Shown: positions 52,634 through 61,922, counted from the first letter of the stretch. The stretch: DNA of 64,000 bases from Shimia sp. R10_1 (GCF_017744095.1 NZ_JAGHQX010000001.1:558001-622000); one strand, 5' to 3'. Made by a program: numbers and translations. Notes: generated by a model not told the origin, from the sequence alone.

Positions 52634-53503
52634 ATGTTTGACTCTCAATCGACCCCCAGCAAGCTGCCCAACCGTCCTGGTGTGGGCTACAAGCCGCAGC
52701 ACTACGCCGATCTGATCGAAGATCCCGGCACCGTGAGCTGGCTTGAGATTCACGCAGAAAACTACATGGGGGACGGTGGCCGCCCGATTGCACAGCTGCG
52801 TCAGCTGTCAGAGCGTTTTCCGATTTCAGTTCACGGCGTCGGTCTGTCGATCGGCGGTGAAGGCGCGCTTGACGCCGATCACCTCGCTCGCCTGAAGCAT
52901 CTGGTTGACTGGCTCAACCCCACTGTCTTCTCTGAGCACCTCGCCTGGAGCACCCATGACGGCGCGTTTTTGAACGATCTTTTGCCCCTGCCTTACACCG
53001 ACGCCACGCTGCAACGCGTCTGCGACCACATCAATCAGCTGCAAGACACCATCAACCGGCAGATGATGCTGGAAAATCCCTCCAGCTACCTTGCCTTTGA
53101 CGAAAGCACCTGGAGCGAGCCTGACTTCCTGCGTGAAGTGGCCAGCCGCACGGGCTGTGGCCTGTTGCTTGATGTGAACAACGTCTTCGTGTCTGCCACC
53201 AATCTCAACTACGATCCGCGCGCATACATCAACGAGTACCCGCTTGAATGCGTGGGCGAAATTCACTTGGGCGGGCATGACGAAGACGAAGATGACCACG
53301 GCAAACCACTGCTGATTGACAGCCACGGCGCTCCCATTGTGGATCCCGTCTGGGCGCTGCTTGACCACACGCTTTCGCTGTCAGGTGAGAAACCCATTCT
53401 GATTGAATGGGACACCGATGTGCCAGACTGGGCAACACTGCATGATGAGGCCCTGCGCGCGGATGCAGCGCTCGCCAAAATCGCCACCGGAGTCGCAGCA
53501 TGA
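52634..53503 (+). CDS. bufB: MNIO enzyme (DUF692, BufB-like)
   Basis: 289 residues, a TIM-barrel multinuclear non-heme iron oxygenase. Family blocks: PGVGYKPQHYADLI, SWLEIHAENYMGDGG, FPISVHGVGLSIGG, FSEHLAWSTHDG, QMMLENPSSYL, CGLLLDVNNVFVSATN and GEIHLGGHDEDEDDHGKP, with His, Glu, Asp and Asn ligands for the irons. Such enzymes (MbnB is the best known) use iron and oxygen to rearrange Cys in peptides bound to a partner. Here it should act on the upstream peptide with its partner, the DUF2063 protein, whose start overlaps this stop. Confidence 0.93.
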   Translation: MFDSQSTPSKLPNRPGVGYKPQHYADLIEDPGTVSWLEIHAENYMGDGGRPIAQLRQLSERFPISVHGVGLSIGGEGALDADHLARLKHLVDWLNPTVFSEHLAWSTHDGAFLNDLLPLPYTDATLQRVCDHINQLQDTINRQMMLENPSSYLAFDESTWSEPDFLREVASRTGCGLLLDVNNVFVSATNLNYDPRAYINEYPLECVGEIHLGGHDEDEDDHGKPLLIDSHGAPIVDPVWALLDHTLSLSGEKPILIEWDTDVPDWATLHDEALRADAALAKIATGVAA

Positions 53504-54252
53504 GCGTCACTCAAAGCGACTTTCGCGGGGCAATCATGGATGGCGGAAAAGACCGCCCTGAAGGATTGTCTGACGCCAAGGGCCACCCTGCAGGCCGTCG
53601 GTTTGATGTTTATCGCAACAATGTTGCGGTATCTCTGACCGACGCATTGGCCACAGGGTTCCCCACCATTGCCAAACTCATTGGCACCGAAAATTTCAAC
53701 GCAATCGCGGGTGTATTCCTGCGCCAGTCACCGCCCTCCTCCCCAATGATGATGCACTACGGCGAAGGCTTCCCCGAGTTTCTCGAAGGGTTTGAGCCCC
53801 TCGCCCACCTTGGCTATCTCGCAGATGTCGCGCGCCTGGAGCTGGCGATGCGGCGCGCCTACCACGCCGCGGATGCAGAGCCTATCAATCCTGACGCTCT
53901 GTCAGCTTTGCCCCCGGAACGGCTCACAGAGTTGGTGATGACCTTCGCACCTGCCGTTTCTTTGCTACGGTCGCCCTGGCCCATACACGCCATCTGGGCT
54001 TTCAACATGCAAGATGGGCCCAAGCCGCAGGGCATTTCACAGGATGTGATCATTCTACGGCCTGGCTTTGATCCGGAACCCCATGCTCTCAATGCCGGGG
54101 CCTATGAATTCATCACTGCTCTCATGGCGGGGGGCACGCTTGGCGCTGCCGCCGCTGTGGCCACCGACGATGCCCCAAACTTTGACCTCAGCGCAACCCT
54201 GGGCCTGCTCCTCACTGGCAACGCCCTGAACTCTATCGATTTACCATCCTAA
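53500..54252 (+). CDS. bufC: DUF2063 partner protein (BufC-like)
   Basis: 250 residues. N-terminal DUF2063 domain: FRGAIMDGGKDRPEGLSDAKGHPAGRRFDVYRNNVAVSLTDALATGFPTIAKLIG, of which GRRFDVYRNN is diagnostic, then IAGVFLRQSPPSSPMMMHYGEGFPEFL. The C-terminal half is a less conserved helical/beta domain. In known systems this partner presents the precursor peptide to the MNIO enzyme. Cytoplasmic. Its start overlaps the bufB stop (ATGA), so the complex is made in balance. Confidence 0.92.
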   Translation: MSVTQSDFRGAIMDGGKDRPEGLSDAKGHPAGRRFDVYRNNVAVSLTDALATGFPTIAKLIGTENFNAIAGVFLRQSPPSSPMMMHYGEGFPEFLEGFEPLAHLGYLADVARLELAMRRAYHAADAEPINPDALSALPPERLTELVMTFAPAVSLLRSPWPIHAIWAFNMQDGPKPQGISQDVIILRPGFDPEPHALNAGAYEFITALMAGGTLGAAAAVATDDAPNFDLSATLGLLLTGNALNSIDLPS

Positions 54253-54263
54253 TTGAGGATCGC

Positions 54264-54788
54264 ATGACACGCATACTGGACCTTTACACCGACCTTCTCG
54301 ACCGGCTTGACCGATTGGATTGGCTTGTGCCCACTCTGGCACGCCTGAGTTTTCTCGCCGTCCTGTTCTTCTATTTCTGGAACTCTGCGATGCTCAAAAT
54401 CGATGGGTCGATCTTCTCACCGTCATCTGGCGCGTTTGGACAGATCTTCCCGAAAGCAGCCGAAGCTGTGCTTTGGGACGTATCTCAGATGAGCTTCTTC
54501 CAGCGCATCGTCATTCTGGCTGGTACCATTGCCGAATTTGTCCTGCCAATTCTGATTGTCGTTGGGCTTTTTACACGCTTCGCAGCCGTTGCGATGATTG
54601 GCTTCATCGCCGTTCAAACGCTTGTTGACGTTACCGGTCATGGCGTCGCCCTTGGTGGTCTGTTTGACAGTGGTCAGGGTCTGATTGACCAGCGGATTAT
54701 GTGGGCCATGCTGTTTGCCGTGCTCATTTTCAAAGGCGCCGGCCCAATTTCCATCGACGCGCTTTTCCGCAAGCGTTCTCAAGACTGA
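54264..54788 (+). CDS. DoxX-family membrane protein
   Basis: 174 residues, four hydrophobic helices: WLVPTLARLSFLAVLFFYFWNSAMLKI, RIVILAGTIAEFVLPILIVVGLFTRFAAVAMIGFIAVQTLVDV and DQRIMWAMLFAVLIFKGAGPISIDALF. DoxX proteins are inner-membrane components sometimes linked to thiol redox or to MNIO operons, where they are regularly the last gene. Function there is unknown; a role in electron supply or metal handling is possible. GAGGATCGC gives a strong ribosome site 11 bases after bufC. Confidence 0.86.
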   Translation: MTRILDLYTDLLDRLDRLDWLVPTLARLSFLAVLFFYFWNSAMLKIDGSIFSPSSGAFGQIFPKAAEAVLWDVSQMSFFQRIVILAGTIAEFVLPILIVVGLFTRFAAVAMIGFIAVQTLVDVTGHGVALGGLFDSGQGLIDQRIMWAMLFAVLIFKGAGPISIDALFRKRSQD

Positions 54789-54828
54789 CGCCTAAGCTAC
54801 CGCAGAGCTTTACTCTGAAACTAAAATC

Positions 54829-54860
54829 AAAAAGCCCATGTTGATTACGTGGGCTTTTTT
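54829..54860. terminator. Bidirectional terminator between bufferin operon and ArsC-like gene
   Basis: Stem AAAAAGCCCA/TGGGCTTTTT with an 11-base loop; A- and T-runs on both sides allow termination in either direction between the convergent genes. Confidence 0.92.
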
Positions 54861-54861
54861 G

Positions 54862-55176
54862 TCAGAGAAGTGCAGCCTGCACATCCTTTGACCAACCGAG
54901 ATAATAAACGCCATCACGGTCTATCAGTGGGCGCTTCATCAAAGTCGGATGCGCTTTCAAAAGAACAAGCGGTGCCTGAGCACGATCTTCTTCGCTCAAA
55001 TTTCTCCATTTAGTTGATTTTCTATTTAACAAAGCATCTTTAAATTGTTCAAATGCCTTTTCAAGCACCAGATCGGGAACCCCCTCTTGCCGCACATCAA
55101 CAAACACAACTTCTCCTAATGATTTCATTGCCTTGCGGCACGTATCACAGTTTTTCAACCCATAAAGCTTTGTCAT
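54862..55176 (-). CDS. ArsC/Spx/YffB-family thioredoxin-fold protein
   Basis: 104 residues, thioredoxin-like fold. MTKLYGLKNCDTCRKAMKSL has the CX2C-type start of Spx/ArsC/YffB relatives; LKAHPTLMKRPLIDRDGVYYLGWS is the cis-Pro and C-terminal block. Arsenate reductases of this fold use Cys near the start; Spx-like regulators bind RNA polymerase. Which branch this is cannot be decided; YffB-like, glutathione-dependent oxidoreductase is a conservative label. ATG 55176 with GAGGAT upstream; a longer frame to 55233 lacks support. Confidence 0.85.
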   Translation of the reverse strand: MTKLYGLKNCDTCRKAMKSLGEVVFVDVRQEGVPDLVLEKAFEQFKDALLNRKSTKWRNLSEEDRAQAPLVLLKAHPTLMKRPLIDRDGVYYLGWSKDVQAALL

Positions 55177-55386
55177 ATTTGTATCCTCACAAACTCTTTG
55201 CGACGGTATAATCCAGTTGTTTTCAGGTTTCACGTTGGTTTTTCTTGATTTTTATCCACACCGTGTAATCCTCAGAGCGGCGCATCAGTTTGAATTATCC
55301 GTAATCGTGCAATCGGATTTTTAGATTTTTGTGCTGTCGGCTATTTTTGCCGTCATTGACTAAAAGTGAATATAGAGGAGAACGGT
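55177..55386. promoter_or_regulatory. Divergent region and leader upstream of cold-shock gene
   Basis: 210 bases between the ArsC-like and csp starts. The right part is A+T-rich (about 55213-55360) and likely includes a long csp leader that can fold differently at low temperature, as for cspA in other bacteria. No defined element identified. Confidence 0.45.
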
Positions 55387-55593
55387 ATGCCACGCGGTAC
55401 CGTAAAGTGGTTTAACACCACCAAAGGCTTCGGTTTCATTGAGCCCGAAGAAGGCGGCAAAGATGTCTTTGTCCATATTTCAGTTGTTGAACGATCCGGC
55501 CTCAAGGGATTGTCTGACAACCAGAAAGTTGAATTTGAAATGACGCAAGGACGGGACGGCCGCGACATGGCGGGCGAACTTAAACTGCTTTAA
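55387..55593 (+). CDS. Cold-shock protein (CspA family)
   Basis: 68 residues, a single OB-fold RNA/DNA-binding domain. RNP1 [12 protein letters not shown] and RNP2 [14 protein letters not shown] are both present, so binding of single-stranded RNA with an anti-structure role is expected. ATG 55387 follows GAGGAG; an in-frame ATG at 55366 would add seven residues upstream of the conserved [12 protein letters not shown]+C hairpin follows the gene. Whether it is cold-inducible or constitutive cannot be read from sequence. Confidence 0.94.
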   Translation: MPRGTVKWFNTTKGFGFIEPEEGGKDVFVHISVVERSGLKGLSDNQKVEFEMTQGRDGRDMAGELKLL

Positions 55594-55600
55594 ATGGATC

Positions 55601-55619
55601 GGGGCGCCATTAGCGCCCC
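55601..55619 (+). terminator. Hairpin after the cold-shock gene
   Basis: Stem GGGGCGC/GCGCCCC with a 5-base loop; outer GGAT/ATCC pairing extends it. The T tract is poor, so termination may depend on Rho or be bidirectional. Confidence 0.65.
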
Positions 55620-55668
55620 ATCCGATCTTCAGCGACTGTTCAGGAATACCGAGCCCCCTCCTCGGAAT

Positions 55669-55959
55669 TTATGAACATCCCTTTGTACCTGGCGCACAAT
55701 AGGGCGCATGTCTGTGACCGCCAGAGCCATTGTAATAACGCTCTGTGGTGTTTGGCACACCACAGGAAATCATGCCTCCAACTGTGACCGGCTGCAGCCC
55801 TGTCCCGCAATAATGTGTCTTGCTTGGATACGGGTGTATCAAAACACCCTCTGGCTGATTGACCGGGCCAATCTCAGGGGCATTGCTGCTCCACGTTTGC
55901 GCCGCAAGTGGCGGCGCCACGATCAGAGCAACAACAGTGGCGAAAGAGAATTTTTTCAT
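55669..55959 (-). CDS. Small secreted Cys-containing protein
   Basis: 96 residues with signal peptide MKKFSFATVVALIVAPPLAA (cleavage before QTWSS). The mature part has about five cysteines in YCGTGLQPVTVGGMISCG and HAPYCAPGTKGCS; the first segment resembles other Rhodobacteraceae periplasmic proteins. Probably exported to the periplasm and disulfide-bonded. I do not recognise a named family. Lies between the csp terminator and folA, on the minus strand, with its own promoter in the 122-base gap to folA. Confidence 0.68.
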   Translation of the reverse strand: MKKFSFATVVALIVAPPLAAQTWSSNAPEIGPVNQPEGVLIHPYPSKTHYCGTGLQPVTVGGMISCGVPNTTERYYNGSGGHRHAPYCAPGTKGCS

Positions 55960-56081
55960 GAAACACAGGCTCCAATTGCCATCAAAAACTTAGTGAAGTT
56001 AAGCTAAAGTACGGCAGGATAAGTGAAACTGTCAAATTTCCATATCAAAAACACATCGTTTCTGATTGTGTTTCAATCGCC

Positions 56082-56570
56082 CTATGCCCCGTCCACGATC
56101 GTGAGATACTCGCACACCTCACAAGCCGGAGATGCTCCCTCAAGAGGTCTGCGCGTGATCAGCTCCCATTGGGTCGGATCAAACGCCGGGAAAAACGTGT
56201 CTGCATCCTCAATCTCTGCATCAACCTCCGTGATCAGCAGGCGATGTGCGGACTTCAGCATCTCTTTGTAGATACCGGCTCCGCCAATGCCATAGATCCG
56301 ATCATAGCCCTGAGCGGTCGCCAAACGCACCGCCTCTTGAACGGATGGCACAACGATTTCTGCGGCATCAGGCCGCGAGGAGACAACGATATTGAGGCGC
56401 TTCGCCAATGGCTTCACTGGCAGGCTGTCCCATGTGTTTCGGCCCATGATCACTGCACCACCGGTGGTCTCACGCTGAAACAGTTTGAAGTCCTGCGGGA
56501 TGCGCCATGGGATATCACCATCGCGTCCAATGGCGCCATTGCGGGCACGTGCAACAACAAGTGATATCAT
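56082..56570 (-). CDS. folA: Dihydrofolate reductase
   Basis: 162 residues, type I DHFR, reducing dihydrofolate with NADPH. Landmarks: MISLVVARARNGAIGRDGDIPWRIPQDFKLFQRETTGGAVIMGRNTWDSLP (substrate and NADPH sites; Trp and Asp of the active-site start region), and IYGIGGAGIYKEML, the dinucleotide loop. Usual size. Separated from thyA by only three bases, so both come from one transcript, the standard coupling of folate reduction and thymidylate synthesis. Confidence 0.95.
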   Translation of the reverse strand: MISLVVARARNGAIGRDGDIPWRIPQDFKLFQRETTGGAVIMGRNTWDSLPVKPLAKRLNIVVSSRPDAAEIVVPSVQEAVRLATAQGYDRIYGIGGAGIYKEMLKSAHRLLITEVDAEIEDADTFFPAFDPTQWELITRRPLEGASPACEVCEYLTIVDGA

Positions 56571-56573
56571 GGG

Positions 56574-57365
56574 CTACACCGCCACTGGCGCAGGAATGGC
56601 AGGATCAGGGTCATAACCGACAATTTCAAAGTCCTCGAAGGTAAAGTCAAAAATCGACGCCACATCTCTTTTTATGACCAGTTTGGGCAAAGTCTTGGGC
56701 GTCCGCGACAGCTGCAGCTGCACCTGTTCCATATGATTTGAATAGATATGCGCGTCACCGATCGAGTGCACAAAGTCGCCAACCTCATAGCCCGTCACAT
56801 GCGCCAGCATATGCTGTAACAATGCATAAGACGCAATATTGAACGGCACCCCCAAAAACATATCCGCAGAGCGTTGATAGAGCTGCAAATGCAACTTTCC
56901 ATTCAACACCCGCACCTGCCACATCGTATGGCAAGGCGGCAGTGCCATATCCGGCACATCCTGAGGGTTCCAGGCGGAGACAATCAACCGACGGCTGTCC
57001 GGCGATGTCTTGATCATATCAACCAGCGTCGCGATCTGATCGACACCGCCAAAATCACGCCATTGCTTGCCATAAACGGGGCCAAGATCACCCTGTTCAT
57101 CGGCCCATTCATCCCAAATGGTCACACGGTTCTCTTGCAGATACCGAATGTTGGTGTCCCCAGCGAGGAACCACAGCAACTCATGAATGATCCCACGCAG
57201 ATAGAGTTTTTTGGTGGTGACCAACGGAAAGCCGTCTTCCAGTCGGTAGCGTGTCTGCATCCCAAAATAGGAGCGCGTCCCCGTGCCCGTCCGGTCACCG
57301 GAATCTTCGCCGCACTCCAAAATGGTTTTTAAAGCCTCGTGATACTGTTGCACGCCCCGCCTCAT
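56574..57365 (-). CDS. thyA: Thymidylate synthase
   Basis: 263 residues from the chosen ATG at 57365 (E. coli ThyA has 264). Methylates dUMP using methylene-tetrahydrofolate. Catalytic Cys in [27 protein letters not shown] phosphate site; [18 protein letters not shown] and [13 protein letters not shown] folate region. The longer alternative, ATG 57386, adds MGGSFQQ and is also possible since GCAGGCGG precedes it. The upstream gap to gloA (about 180 bases) holds the folA-thyA promoter. Confidence 0.95.
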   Translation of the reverse strand: MRRGVQQYHEALKTILECGEDSGDRTGTGTRSYFGMQTRYRLEDGFPLVTTKKLYLRGIIHELLWFLAGDTNIRYLQENRVTIWDEWADEQGDLGPVYGKQWRDFGGVDQIATLVDMIKTSPDSRRLIVSAWNPQDVPDMALPPCHTMWQVRVLNGKLHLQLYQRSADMFLGVPFNIASYALLQHMLAHVTGYEVGDFVHSIGDAHIYSNHMEQVQLQLSRTPKTLPKLVIKRDVASIFDFTFEDFEIVGYDPDPAIPAPVAV

Positions 57366-57567
57366 TTGCTGAAAGCTGCCGCCCATCCGCCTGCAAACCT
57401 AGAGGTTCGCACGCGTTGACGACTCAGAAATCTGATCTCATAGCGACTATATCTTGTGGCCTGCAAACAGGGAACCGCAGGATTGGCACGAAGTGGCGTA
57501 AACTGTCTGGCCAATCACACCGGTTGCGTGTTCAATGCCCAAAAACCCCAATTCAAAGGAATCCCAC

Positions 57568-57996
57568 ATGCATGTGAAATACCTGCACACCATGGTGCGT
57601 GTCTCAGATCTGGAAGCGTCCATGGCGTTTTATGCGCTGTTCGGCCTGAAAGAGATCAAGCGCTATGACAGCGAACAAGGGCGCTTCACACTGGTCTATC
57701 TGGCGGCAGATGGAGACCACGACGCGCCACTGGAGCTGACCTACAACTGGGATGGCGACGATGGGCTGCCCTCAGACAGTCGCCATTTCGGTCACCTCGC
57801 CTATGAAGTCGGCAACATTTACGAAATGTGCCAGCATCTCGCGGACAATGGCGTTGTCATCAACCGTCCGCCGCGTGACGGGCGCATGGCCTTTGTGCGC
57901 TCCCCTGACAACATCTCAATCGAGTTGCTGCAACAGGGCGAAGCACTCGCCCCAGCAGAGCCTTGGGTCAGCATGGAGAGCACCGGCCATTGGTAA
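57568..57996 (+). CDS. gloA: Lactoylglutathione lyase (glyoxalase I)
   Basis: 142 residues, single-domain bacterial GloA that isomerises the hemithioacetal of methylglyoxal and glutathione. MHVKYLHTMVRVSDLEASMAFYALFGLKEIKRYD carries the first His and ARG/GSH contacts, LPSDSRHFGHLAYEVGNIYE the second His, and SPDNISIELLQQ the metal Glu. Usual length. Start has AAAGGA behind it. Its stop overlaps the proposed TTG start of the DUF1194 gene, so they may be co-translated. Confidence 0.92.
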   Translation: MHVKYLHTMVRVSDLEASMAFYALFGLKEIKRYDSEQGRFTLVYLAADGDHDAPLELTYNWDGDDGLPSDSRHFGHLAYEVGNIYEMCQHLADNGVVINRPPRDGRMAFVRSPDNISIELLQQGEALAPAEPWVSMESTGHW

Positions 57997-58727
57997 GATC
58001 TGCGGCCCATATCGCCGCAATCGGGGTGGCGGCTCTCGCCACCCCAACCCTCGCTTCGGACTGCCGTATGGCCCTGTTGCTCGCGCTGGATGTCAGCTCA
58101 TCGGTGGACAGCGAAGAAGACGCGCTCCAGCGCCTCGGCCTCGCTGCCGCCCTCACCGCCCCAGAAATTCAAGCTGCCTTTCTCAGTGCCCCCGCATCGG
58201 TCGCGCTGTCTGTTTATGAATGGAGTGGTCGGCACAAACAGCATACGCTGCTGGATTGGACGCTGATTGACAGCCAAAAAACGCTGACCCAAAGCGCCGC
58301 AAAACTTGGGCTGTCCAAACGCGAAACATCGGAGTTCCCTACCGCGCTGGGGCACGCTGTCGGCCACGCAGCCAGCCTGTTTCGCCAAGCGCCCAGATGT
58401 GATGTGCAGGTGCTTGATGTGAGCGGCGATGGTGAAAACAACGATGGATTTGCGCCGCGACATGCCTATGCCGCTTTTCCTCTGGACGATGTCATCGTGA
58501 ATGCTTTGGCAATCGAGACCTTCGGGGTTAAGGCCGCGGACTTCGCTGCCCGCCCGGGTGACATGACAGAATATTATCGCCGCGAACTGATCAAAGGGCC
58601 GGACGCGTTTGTCGAAACGGCAAAGGGATTTGAGGATTTTGAGAATGCTATGCGCAGAAAACTGGCGCGCGAGCTTTCTGTCACGGTGATTGGACAGCTC
58701 GCACCAACCGACCAAGACAACCAGTGA
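57990..58727 (+). CDS. DUF1194 (von Willebrand A-like) secreted protein
   Basis: 245 residues. Start: TTG at 57990 (GGAGAG upstream), overlapping the gloA stop; an earlier TTG at 57963 is possible. A signal peptide RSAAHIAAIGVAALATPTLA is followed by a MIDAS-like DVSSSVDSEEDALQRLGLAAAL and VSGDGENNDGFAPRHA, expected of a VWA metal-ion site. The rest, including FVETAKGFEDFENAMRRKLARELS, is DUF1194-specific. Role in this clade unknown; probably periplasmic protein-binding. Confidence 0.85.
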   Translation: MVRSAAHIAAIGVAALATPTLASDCRMALLLALDVSSSVDSEEDALQRLGLAAALTAPEIQAAFLSAPASVALSVYEWSGRHKQHTLLDWTLIDSQKTLTQSAAKLGLSKRETSEFPTALGHAVGHAASLFRQAPRCDVQVLDVSGDGENNDGFAPRHAYAAFPLDDVIVNALAIETFGVKAADFAARPGDMTEYYRRELIKGPDAFVETAKGFEDFENAMRRKLARELSVTVIGQLAPTDQDNQ

Positions 58728-58779
58728 ATCGTATTCAATATCAATTACTTGAGAATCAAACCTAAAGTAAACAACCCGA

Positions 58780-58819
58780 CAAAAAGATACACGCACCATG
58801 CCCCTTCTGAGGCAGGTGC
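58780..58819 (-). terminator. Probable terminator downstream of the LdtR-like gene
   Basis: On the minus strand: imperfect stem with GCACC/GGTGC outer arms and TGCC/GGCA inner pairing, then GTGTATCTTTTTGTC. It lies about 40 bases after the regulator gene stop. Confidence 0.65.
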
Positions 58820-58861
58820 GCAAAAGCTACGGAATCCCCGTTCTGGGGCAACCTGTCTACT

Positions 58862-59359
58862 TCAGTAGATGTAGCGGATCTGATCTGTCCAATACCGTTC
58901 CACACGACGCAGCGCGTGGGTGATTTGTTCGATACCGTCTTCGCCAAGCACACCTTTGGACTGAAGGCCCTCAGCATGGCGCGCAAACAATGCGGAAATC
59001 ACATCGCGAATCTCGCGGCCCTTTTCGGTCAGGCGCACGCGCACAGAGCGGCGGTCAATCTCGCAGCGCTGGTGGTGCATATATCCCGCATCCACGAGTT
59101 TCTTCAGGTTGTAGCTCACATTGGAGCCCTGATAGTACCCGCGGCTTTTGAGTTCGCCTGCCGTCACTTCATTGTCGCCAATGTTAAACAGCAAAAGCGC
59201 CTGAACAGCGTTGATTTCTATCACACCTACACGTTCAAACTCGTCTTTAATCACGTCCAGCAACAAGCGGTGCAACCGCTCTACAAGCGCCAGCGAGTCC
59301 AGATAGTCAGCCATAAAGCTCTGTTCTGTCCCGCTGGGCATCGATGAATGAAAGCTCAT
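58862..59359 (-). CDS. MarR-family regulator, LdtR-like
   Basis: 165 residues, winged-helix dimer. VERLHRLLLDVIKDEFERVGVIEINAVQALLLFNIGDNEVTAGELKSRGYYQGSNVSYNLKKLVDAGYMHHQRCEIDRRSVRVRLTEKG matches the alphaproteobacterial LdtR branch almost block for block, in which it controls L,D-transpeptidase genes and cell-wall stress responses. The recognition helix is GSNVSYNLKKLVDAG. The start at 59359 is tentative; an ATG 15 codons later is possible. No transpeptidase gene is in the window. Confidence 0.87.
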   Translation of the reverse strand: MSFHSSMPSGTEQSFMADYLDSLALVERLHRLLLDVIKDEFERVGVIEINAVQALLLFNIGDNEVTAGELKSRGYYQGSNVSYNLKKLVDAGYMHHQRCEIDRRSVRVRLTEKGREIRDVISALFARHAEGLQSKGVLGEDGIEQITHALRRVERYWTDQIRYIY

Positions 59360-59449
59360 TCTTGGTCTCCGTCAGCTTATCTAGCGATCACAGTGACGGA
59401 AAAAGCCCAACAAGAGGTTAAACAGCGCAAAAGATGTTACAAATTCGCG

Positions 59450-59746
59450 TCAATTTGCGCCGCTGATCGTGACAGAGATACGTGCAATCAGGTCTGTGAA
59501 AGGTTCCGGCGTTGGCTTCTGCCCCGTAACCCATTGATACAAATCCTGATCATTCTCACACAGCAGCGCGTCATACAGATCAAGCCCGGCGGTATCCATC
59601 TTTGCCAGATTTTCGTCGGCAAACCGCGCAAGGATGATATCCATCTCTTTGATGCCACGCCGCATCGACCGCATTTTCATCCGCTTCAGTCGATTCTCCA
59701 GAGTTTCTGCGCCACTGTTGGCACGCTCTTTGGGGGCGTCAGTCAT
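59450..59746 (-). CDS. sdhE: FAD assembly factor SdhE (succinate dehydrogenase)
   Basis: 98 residues, DUF339 helical bundle. LENRLKRMKMRSMRRGIKEMDIILARFADENL contains the RGxxE loop needed for covalent flavin attachment to SdhA; LYDALLCENDQDLYQWVTGQ is the second conserved block. The start ATG 59746 follows the stop of the HTH gene by two bases (TGAGAATG). No sdh genes are nearby. Confidence 0.92.
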   Translation of the reverse strand: MTDAPKERANSGAETLENRLKRMKMRSMRRGIKEMDIILARFADENLAKMDTAGLDLYDALLCENDQDLYQWVTGQKPTPEPFTDLIARISVTISGAN

Positions 59747-59748
59747 TC

Positions 59749-60150
59749 TCAAACCTTTTTGCGGAGCGCTTTTTCCAACCGGGCCAGCCGATCCAAATCG
59801 CTTTTCATACGGGTGCGGATATCGCGGATGTCTTTCAGAATGGCAAGAAGACCTGCCTCTGCACTTTCCCCTTCACCTTCGAGGTCCACACCCACGCCCT
59901 CTCCCGTCAGCAGCCAGCCAACGGAAACATTCAAAAGCCCTGCCATCATCGACAGACGATTGGCGCGCGGCTCGCTCAAATCATCTTCCCAGGCAGCCAC
60001 CGTGGATTTCTTCACGCCGAGGCGTTTGGCGAACTCGCCACGCTTCATCCCTGCTGCGTCACGCGCCGCCGCAAGACGATCTCCAAAAGTCGCCACATCT
60101 TCGCCATACCAATCCTCTTGTGGCATCGCTTCCAATTGATCTTGAGGCAT
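59749..60150 (-). CDS. XRE-family HTH regulator
   Basis: 133 residues. An N-terminal region MPQDQLEAMPQEDWYGEDVATFGDR precedes the cro/C1-like HTH RLAAARDAAGMKRGEFAKRLGVKKSTVAAWEDDLSEPRANRLSMMAGLLNVSVGWLLTG; a C-terminal coiled coil (ILKDIRDIRTRMKSDLDRLARLEKAL) serves dimerisation. ATG 60150 has a perfect AAGGAG at the right distance. Directly upstream of sdhE with a two-base gap, so both are translated from one mRNA; the control target is unknown. Divergent from the aspartate aminotransferase gene. Confidence 0.87.
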   Translation of the reverse strand: MPQDQLEAMPQEDWYGEDVATFGDRLAAARDAAGMKRGEFAKRLGVKKSTVAAWEDDLSEPRANRLSMMAGLLNVSVGWLLTGEGVGVDLEGEGESAEAGLLAILKDIRDIRTRMKSDLDRLARLEKALRKKV

Positions 60151-60226
60151 TCTTATCTCCTTGGCGCTTCGGCCTTGATCGGCATTCTCGCGCACCCTAA
60201 GACATAGGTCGACTGATTACAAATGA

Positions 60227-61438
<1,212 letters not shown>

Positions 61439-61471
61439 AGCCCGGCAAAAGGGCATAAACTGGAGGCAAAG

Positions 61472-61876
61472 ATGAGCGGCGATCTTCCTGACTATTATTT
61501 TCGCGTGCGCGAAAACGGCGCGGCGGTGTTTCGTGTAGATACCGAAAACCGCCATCGCCGGATCGAAATGGATCAGATTGCCGTTCTCAACATCAAAAAC
61601 GGTGAGGTCAAACCGCACGGTGATCGCACGCTTTCAAGCGAAGACGAGGCTGCGATCTCGCAGTGGATGGAGGAACGGCGTGCGCTTTTGGCGGCCCGCG
61701 ATCTGGACGATATCTTCCGCACGGTGGATCACCTCAACCTCACCACGCAATGGGCCCAGTCCAAAGCCAGCCCGGAGCAGCTGGAAGACATCACCGACAC
61801 GCTGCTGCTGACCATGCACGACCTGCGCTCCGTCTTGGTGCGCAAAAAAGCAGATCGCCTACTCAAAGGGAAATAG
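61472..61876 (+). CDS. Conserved hypothetical protein
   Basis: 134 residues, no signal peptide. MSGDLPDYYFRVRENGAAVFRVDTENRHRRIEMDQIAVLNIKNGEVKPHG suggests an N-terminal beta-rich region with the DIEN-like tract, and the rest (LSSEDEAAISQWMEERRALLAARDLDDIFRTVDHLNLTTQWAQSKASPEQLEDITDTLLLTMHDLRSVLVRKKADRL) is helical, possibly a coiled coil. Found in the Rhodobacteraceae next to aatA in my experience, with unknown function. GGAGG precedes the ATG. Confidence 0.72.
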   Translation: MSGDLPDYYFRVRENGAAVFRVDTENRHRRIEMDQIAVLNIKNGEVKPHGDRTLSSEDEAAISQWMEERRALLAARDLDDIFRTVDHLNLTTQWAQSKASPEQLEDITDTLLLTMHDLRSVLVRKKADRLLKGK

Positions 61877-61922
61877 AGCAGGCTTATGTGGCCCGCGCTG
61901 TGTCCGCCTTGAGGTGTCGAGC

